A stretch of 64,000 nucleotides of DNA, taken from NCBI GenBank assembly GCA_900239685.1, contig OENT01000350.1:1-64000 (forward strand). Direction: 5' to 3'. Positions 57,991-64,000 of this stretch are shown here, piece by piece; within the stretch, counting starts at the first letter, position 1; every line of letters starts with the position of its first letter. The DNA is from Rotaria macrura. Its lineage: Eukaryota; Rotifera; Eurotatoria; Philodinida; Philodinidae. The position numbers and the translations under genes are program-made. The notes beneath the pieces were generated by a model. It was not told where the DNA came from, did not search any database, and worked only from the letters and a program-made list of their open reading frames with translations.

Positions 57991-59328
57991 TCATTGGATA
58001 TACAGTCGAAATATGTTATTACCATATGAATTTTGTATATTTGTTGTTGATGTTGTCATTTGTGATAGATTTGTGTCACATCTTCTCATATCATATTGTG
58101 GTTGTTGTTGTGTACAGTAAATATTCGATGATGATGTTGATGATGATGACGGACTATCCGATAGGATTAACTGTTGTTGTTGAGGATAATAATGATTTGA
58201 CAGTGCGCCATTGACTTTCATTTTATAGTTACTCGAATGATCAACATATGTTGACCATGAATCATGATGATGATAGCTATGCATATCATTACCAATACCG
58301 TTCGATAATGTTGTATTATTATTATCAAGCGTTGATGGTGATTGATATGGGTTAGGAGATGGTTTGCCACCTAAATAGAAATATACAGAAACAAAGGTTT
58401 TGTAATTGACAAAAAAATTTTTATTTAACTGTTTAAATAAGTGGGATGTGTTGGTGAAATACTGTTTGGATAAGATATTCGTCCGTAATTATTCGTCGAT
58501 GTTCCCGGTTGTCGATGAAGAATTTGTGGATTTGGTTGTGCTATATAATGACCAACGGGATGTCCAATAGTCGATGGTGGTTGCATGAGATTAACAGTAG
58601 TCGAAGATTTATATGGAAAATTATTCATTGAAGAATAACTTTGTTGATCACTACCATTTTCTAATTTCACACGTTTATGTCGATGATCATCAGTTTTATT
58701 ATCATAGGAAAAATTATTTGTTGAAGCTGTTGGAACATTCGATTCAAAAGAATCGATTGGAATTTTCGCTGCTGCTGTTGCTATTGCTGTTGTTGTCGAC
58801 GATGAGGATGAAATCGATAAATCTTTACCTATAAAAACAGAAACATGAGCGTCAGCGTTTTTAAAATATGACTTTTTTAAGAATATACTGTTCGTTGTTG
58901 GATTAGTTGCGGTCGATGCATTGTTATTATGATTATTATTATTGTTGTTATTATTATTATTATTATTATTGCTATTGACTACAATAGCATTCGATTGTCC
59001 AACAATTTCAACACTGAGTATTCCGAGTTCAATGAGGCGTACATTTCCTTGTATTGCAAGTAAATGCAAGCGGTCGGCCGCCTCTTTCGGAATATCGAAA
59101 GTAACTTTAACACTATTCCACGGCTGCACTTTTTTCAATGCAAATCTTCTTCGACCTAAAACATTTGAAATAATTAGATAAAAGAATTTTCTCTCACTCT
59201 CTCTACATACCAGTGTGAAGTATTTCTCTTAATTTGTCTTTAATTTCATGTAATTTTATTTTCAGTTGTGGGTCAAGATAATCAGCTTTACATATGAGTC
59301 GAATTTCAACAAAGTCATGTGGTGCCAT
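57991..59328 (-). CDS. NCOA6-like (ASC-2) N-terminal domain protein
   Basis: Four exons: 59211-59328, 58889-59155, 58430-58828, 57991-58370; 387 aa. The N-terminal about 90 residues match the conserved start of vertebrate NCOA6: VQPWNSVKVTFDIPKEAADR and LGILSVEIVGQ align with VEPWNSVRVTFNIPREAAER and LGILSVQIEG. The rest is low complexity: poly-Asn, Ser/Thr-rich, then Gln/Pro/Tyr-rich. NCOA6 is a nuclear coactivator and part of MLL3/4 histone methyltransferase complexes but has about 2,060 residues; this protein is far shorter and shows no LXXLL box. The intron between exons 2 and 3 (58829-58888) is 60 nt, in frame and free of stops, so it may be retained. The final exon runs to a TGA at 57991. 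Confidence 0.78.
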
Positions 59329-61524
59329 AATGTTTTTAACATTGCTGTTTGTAAAGAAAAACGCAGAAAAACATAACATAACAATCAACAAAATGTGTAA
59401 ACAAAAAAATAATAAATCAAGCTCTAATATACCTTAAATTACCGGAAATGGAAAAAACATCGATCTAGAAATGAAAAATATTCAATGTTTATGATTTCTT
59501 TCATCACATTTAATTGTATTGGTAATTAGCAAATAATGATTAGTATGAAAGCGAATAAGAATAATTGATGATTGATTAGATGTTGATTGGTTCCTTTGAA
59601 TAGCCACTGGCCAGAATGAAAAAGTATTCAATTTTGAACCAATTAATTTTCTGTAACGACTTCTCTATACTTGATTTTATTACGAGAAATTGTTTTTTCT
59701 ATATAACCAATTTATCTGAATTACATATTCTGAAAAGTTGACATAAAATACTAATCGAAAATGCTTGATAAACAATAAAAGAATGTGAAGTCATGTTTTT
59801 CCATAAAAATGAAGTATATTGTTGTTTTTTTTATAGATGTCATTGATTGACTGAAATTATTTTATATAAATAATTAAGAAACCGACTGGTAAATCTCATT
59901 CTAGTATGATGATAGGATTAAAGACGTAAAAAAAAAGGTTTTTTTTTAAATATCAATTATCATGAAATACATTTTCATGGCTGACATCTACAGAACCCCG
60001 GAGAAACATTTTATGTAGAAAACATATTCAAAAAATTGTACTGATTCTATGTCCTTGATGAGTACAAACATGTTCTTGTAAGTAAGCGAGTAGCAAGCAG
60101 CTCACTCTGTGAATACATTAGTAAATGACCTAAGTGAAGATTCTTTTAAGTTTGACGCATCTATTTAAATAACTTGCTGACGATAGAAGTTACATAGCCA
60201 GTATTTGTTTAAACTGACGGAAAAGAAGAATCGACGATATCTAGATAAGACTGAGACCCATCCATCTAGTAAATATGATAACTTTAGAAAAATATGCACT
60301 TGAAAGAACTCGAACTTGTGCAGCAATTAGTTTTGAGATGTAAACCTCATGCACCAGATTATTCTACTAGAAGAATTTTTTGAGAATTTTTTGATGTCAA
60401 AATCATGGCGGAGATTGTATAGCTGAATGAGAGATCTATCACACGATGTTTGTCATATGCACTGAATAAAAGGTTTCGAAGTCTTTATCACGCTCTGGTA
60501 CTCTTTTTATGTTTTTATTACGTACACGAAACTCTTCAAGTTCTATAAGACTTTTTTTTCTAGGAGAAAATTGCAAACGTAGAGTACAAGACACGTCTCT
60601 GAATATGAATATTTCTTATTTGAGAAGTTCTTCAAGTTAGTATTGAAATCCTTCACAAATCATATCTTTGATTCCATTGAGATATGTTTGTTTATATATT
60701 TTTATTTCAGAACAGCTGTCAATCAGTTTTGAACGGTCTCTCATTTCTCCTGCGTCACTGGTGTTTCTTTGAGAAACGAATCTTTCTAACGTCATATAAA
60801 GGAGTCGAGATTTGCCATCTGATAAGACCTATTTGATCTCTTCTACCCTTTGTTAGTCGAAAGCTGATGCTTTTTAATGTAATGCAAAATTCTTAAATTT
60901 GATCTATGAATTTTGACGTAGCTTTACAAATCTATTTGTTAAAAATATCTCCGTTCATCCCTTCAAAGGAAAAAAAACAAGTAAATTTGTTTTTTCACTG
61001 ATTGCTTCCTTCCTTTTTTTTTTCGAAAACCGTGCGACACAAATGCGTATGCTAACAGAACAGACAAGCATGAGCAATATTCTACTTTTTTCATCGTTCA
61101 TAAATATAGAGCACTCTTAAAATAATTTAATTACAATCAAAGAGTATAAAGAGAAAAACGACAAAAAGAAAGGATTAATTTTGTTCTTTTTCTTGTTTTT
61201 AATGATAGAGAAAAAACACTTGATCGAACAAGAGAACAAACAAAATAGAAGAATTTACTGAAAACAACTCACAAACATTTACAGAAAAATATCTACATAA
61301 ATGAGACAAGAGAAAAAAAACAGAACATGCTTGTTTTGTGTTGCTTCTTTTGTTTTTTCTTCTGCATAAAAAATTAAGAAGAGTTTTATGTCACTCTTCG
61401 TTCCAAGAAAAGGAAAACAAAATAAAATAAAATTTATGCACGTACTCCATAACGATCTGCTTGTCATCTGAGGAAAACGACTGAACATGGTTCTGTTCTT
61501 CCATTTGCTTTAAGACTCGTACTT
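59329..61524. other. Intergenic, no gene recognised
   Basis: 2.2 kb upstream of the NCOA6-like gene and downstream of the RNF19-like gene. AT-rich, motif-free. Confidence 0.45.
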
Positions 61525-64000
61525 CTATTTCGATTTAACACGTTCATCAAAAAAGGAAACCGTTTTATCATTATATGGTGAACCAGAGCGATTCACATTT
61601 GAATGATGTGATTGCTGTTGTAGTTCGATATTAAGTGATCGAGCATAATCAGATGCACTACTCAATAGACTTGATTTTCGACCATTGGAGTCCCCAATTG
61701 TATAGCAAGTAGCATCATTGCTGTATTCGACGCCTGGTACAGTACATGCGTCTCTAAATGCACAAAGAATCAAATAAAAATTTCATCTGTCTTCCAATAC
61801 TTCTGATCTATGTGTAAGCAACCATAAAGAATATCCAAGGAGAAGGAAGAAGTGATGGAGGGCATTGGTGTAGGACGAATACAGATGAAATTTTCCATTT
61901 TTTGTAGTTGCTTCAATTTCTTTTCGTTTCTATGGAATTTTTGTGGTTCATCGATATTGAGAAGCATTTTGGCAAAGCATAACGCAGTTGTCAATGCTTA
62001 TGAGCGAACTTTTTTGTTTGTTGACAAAAAACTTCACAACGAGCTTTTGTGTTAATCACATATAGATATAAGTATTTAAATCCATATAACGATAATCATA
62101 TATTTTCTCAATACTACCTATCATAAAGACCTTTCTACAAGAAAATCTTGTCTCATCGGATGGAAGTTTTCATCATAAATTTTCAGAACTACTCATCAGT
62201 GCTGCAATCGATCGTGTTCGTGCTAGGTATCTCTGATTGAAATCTTCATGACTGTGGATGTGAAAAATCAAACAAATTCTCTCGGTCTAATAGACTTCGG
62301 ATCAGTGATTGTCAGAACTTACGGGATTTTTATCCGCTGATAAAATTGTAAAAGCTTATTGCAAAGTTTCATTCGTCCAAACGTTTTTCTTTGTATTCTA
62401 TCTGTGATTTTAATTTCATGTTACACGTTCGATCTATCTTTGATAATTGAAATGTTCCAAAGCGAGAAAAGTAAACGTATTCTTAATAGGAAAAAAAGAA
62501 CAAACAGTAGTGACTTCGAAGAAATGTACTCTTTCTTCATCTACAGCTTTGAGAATCAGATTTTCAAGAGAAAAGTACCAACCAAGATAGGTGATTTTTT
62601 GAAAAACACGCATAATTCATGTATCTATAGCAATAGTCAAGAATATATTTGTTTGAAAACGATTCCTATTAAATAGTTTAGCAGTTTTTATTACAATATT
62701 TTGAATAATTGACATTAGAAAAACTAGTTTAACAATAACAGTATGAATTATATTGTGCGCCTATTTTCGTACAGTAGAACGCATCCTCAACAATATGAAT
62801 CTTGTCTAGGCATATTCTCACTTAATTCAATGTCTTAATAAGATATCCATTTTGTATGTTGAATATGTAACTGTTGAAATTCAATCAAAATCGAACAGGT
62901 AGATATAGAGATGCAAGTAAAGTATGGTTTTAAAATGAGTTTGCTTTACGAATAGTGTCTACTCGAATGATTCAGATCATGCAGAGTCACACAATACTAA
63001 CAGTTATATTTCTGAAATAAAACTCATCAGAAAATGTTTAGTAATAAAATCTTGTGTTGTGAAGCATTTTTCTTTTAAAAAGAACGTGAACGAGAAACTT
63101 AGAATAGTTCCTATTTGCAATCAAATGCAGAAACACAAGAAATGGATTTGATTAACAACAAACTTACTTAATCGAGCCAGCCAATGCTTTTAGACTATCC
63201 ATGGTTTTAGAGGATTTTTCGCTGATTGTTATACTTTCGATATCAAAACTTTTACAATCACTAACTTCAGCTTGAACATCAAGGCTAATAAATGCAATGA
63301 CAAACAAGATTTTCATGACAATAAGTTTTTATCTTATTTTAAATCGTACCGATTTGATGCTGGTAAACTTTCACAAAGTGATATTGCACCTGTACCAGGT
63401 AATGCTTTCGTACTTTCATTACTACGATCGTCAACTAGTTGTGCAACACTATTTGATAGACTAGTTGAATCTCCACCAATCGTTGGATGTGTCATTACAC
63501 TTTGCGTGTCTATAAACAAAGGTATTGAGATGAATTTTATGAAACAAAACAAACATATGTATTCGGTATCTATTTCATGTCTTACCATTAAGAATAGCTC
63601 TTGCAATAGCCACATCACGTAAAGAAAATGGTAAAAAACTATCTAGATTCGAAATATCACTATCTAAAATATTGTTTCTTGTTCCGACACCACAGCCACC
63701 CGTACGACATAATGATATAGGAATAACCTGTAATTTATCATAAAAATGAATTATGAAATAGGAAAAGAAAAAAACATCACATCTTTCTTACTCCATAAAC
63801 ATATGCCAAAAGAATAGGAACTCCGATTCCAACAGCAAGAGTAGCTATTATTGGTGAAGCAACTATACTTCCGAGAACACCTAATGTAACAAGAATATTT
63901 CTCTTTGCTTTACTATTTCCATTATTATTAAATTTTCTGAATATTCTTCGACCAGCCCATATTGGTACACCTATAACCACTCCTGGTACAGCAACACCAG
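61525..64000 (-). CDS. RNF19-type RBR E3 ubiquitin ligase, C-terminal part (5' end outside window)
   Basis: Exons seen: 63792-64000 (incomplete), 63586-63727, 63350-63509, 63168-63284, 61525-61753. The first part contains GVPIWAGRR, then a TM helix (TLAVGIGVPILLAYVYG) and VIPISLCRTGGCGVGT, almost identical to vertebrate RNF19A/B directly after the second membrane helix. NRLDVQAEVSDCKS and KALAGSI match further conserved islands of the tail. The catalytic RING-IBR-RING region lies upstream of the window. RNF19 ligases are membrane-anchored (ER and perinuclear) and ubiquitinate misfolded proteins. The Ser-rich tail ends FFDERVKSK. The last intron (61754-63167) is 1.4 kb; a missed exon there is possible. 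Confidence 0.86.
61754..63167 (-). other. Long last intron of the RNF19-like gene (1,414 bp)
   Basis: Donor GTAAGT at 63167 (minus strand) and acceptor TTTAG at 61754. Phase 2 is kept. No convincing exon inside. Confidence 0.55.

Noticed and set aside
1..64000. CRISPR arrays, rRNA, tRNA, bacterial operons or viral genes
   Set aside because: No regularly spaced repeats, no rRNA core motifs, no tRNA B-box with cloverleaf and no viral protein motifs were seen by eye; a tRNAscan run could still find a tRNA I missed.

Overview
The window looks like nuclear DNA of a bdelloid rotifer (Adineta/Rotaria type). It is AT-rich and gene-dense. It carries clear animal genes (Y-box protein, K2P potassium channel, muscarinic receptor, ADCK5, EFCAB7, cortactin, SELENOF, RNF19, NCOA6) split by many tiny GT-AG introns, mostly about 45-70 bp. 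Two genes have a non-animal flavour (a TRK/HKT-type K+ transporter and an ATP-grasp ligase). The assignment to bdelloids is inference. All exon models below were built by hand from reading frame, splice sites and remembered family motifs; no search was run.

Layout. 1-334 (+): 3' end of a glutamate carboxypeptidase II-like gene. 2443-4082 (+): Y-box/cold-shock RNA-binding protein with a repeat-rich RGG-type tail. 5799-7439 (+): two-pore-domain K+ channel. 8679-9239: short element with terminal inverted repeats. 10930-15356 (+): ADCK5-type atypical kinase with a 2 kb intron, a 15-nt exon and one apparently non-canonical acceptor. 15447-16067 (-): four-TM claudin/PMP22-like protein. 16924-19017 (+): secreted or type I membrane protein, probably LolA-like. 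19018-23868: long gene-free stretch with microsatellites. 23869-27947 (+): muscarinic acetylcholine receptor. 28063-28999 and 29213-30042 (-): tandem diverged paralogues of unknown function. 30155-30747 (-): SELENOF homologue with Cys in place of selenocysteine.

The region 32425-41622 is a duplicated locus. At 39231-41622 (+) lies a cortactin gene, divergent from EFCAB7 (35717-39028, -). Its intron 3 contains an intronless antisense EF-hand gene carrying a nonsense codon. At 32425-33507 there is a second, intact and almost identical copy of that EF-hand gene, flanked by decayed remnants of cortactin exons.

42303-43376 (-): B-box/coiled-coil/SPRY-like protein. 47095-49917 (-): TRK/HKT-type K+ transporter. 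51615-55850 (-): UPF0415 (C7orf25) homologue whose 2 kb intron holds a second, rearranged copy of the 8.7 kb element and whose last exon is duplicated. 56018-57073 (+): intronless ATP-grasp protein, sharing a (TA)n-containing promoter interval with UPF0415. 57991-59328 (-): NCOA6-like coactivator fragment. 61525-64000 (-): C-terminal part of an RNF19-type RBR ubiquitin ligase, cut by the window end.

These are mostly independent housekeeping, signalling and ciliary genes; there is no operon-like logic. The main biological interest lies in gene duplication, nesting and decay, unusual splicing, a Sec-to-Cys change and two candidate horizontally acquired genes.
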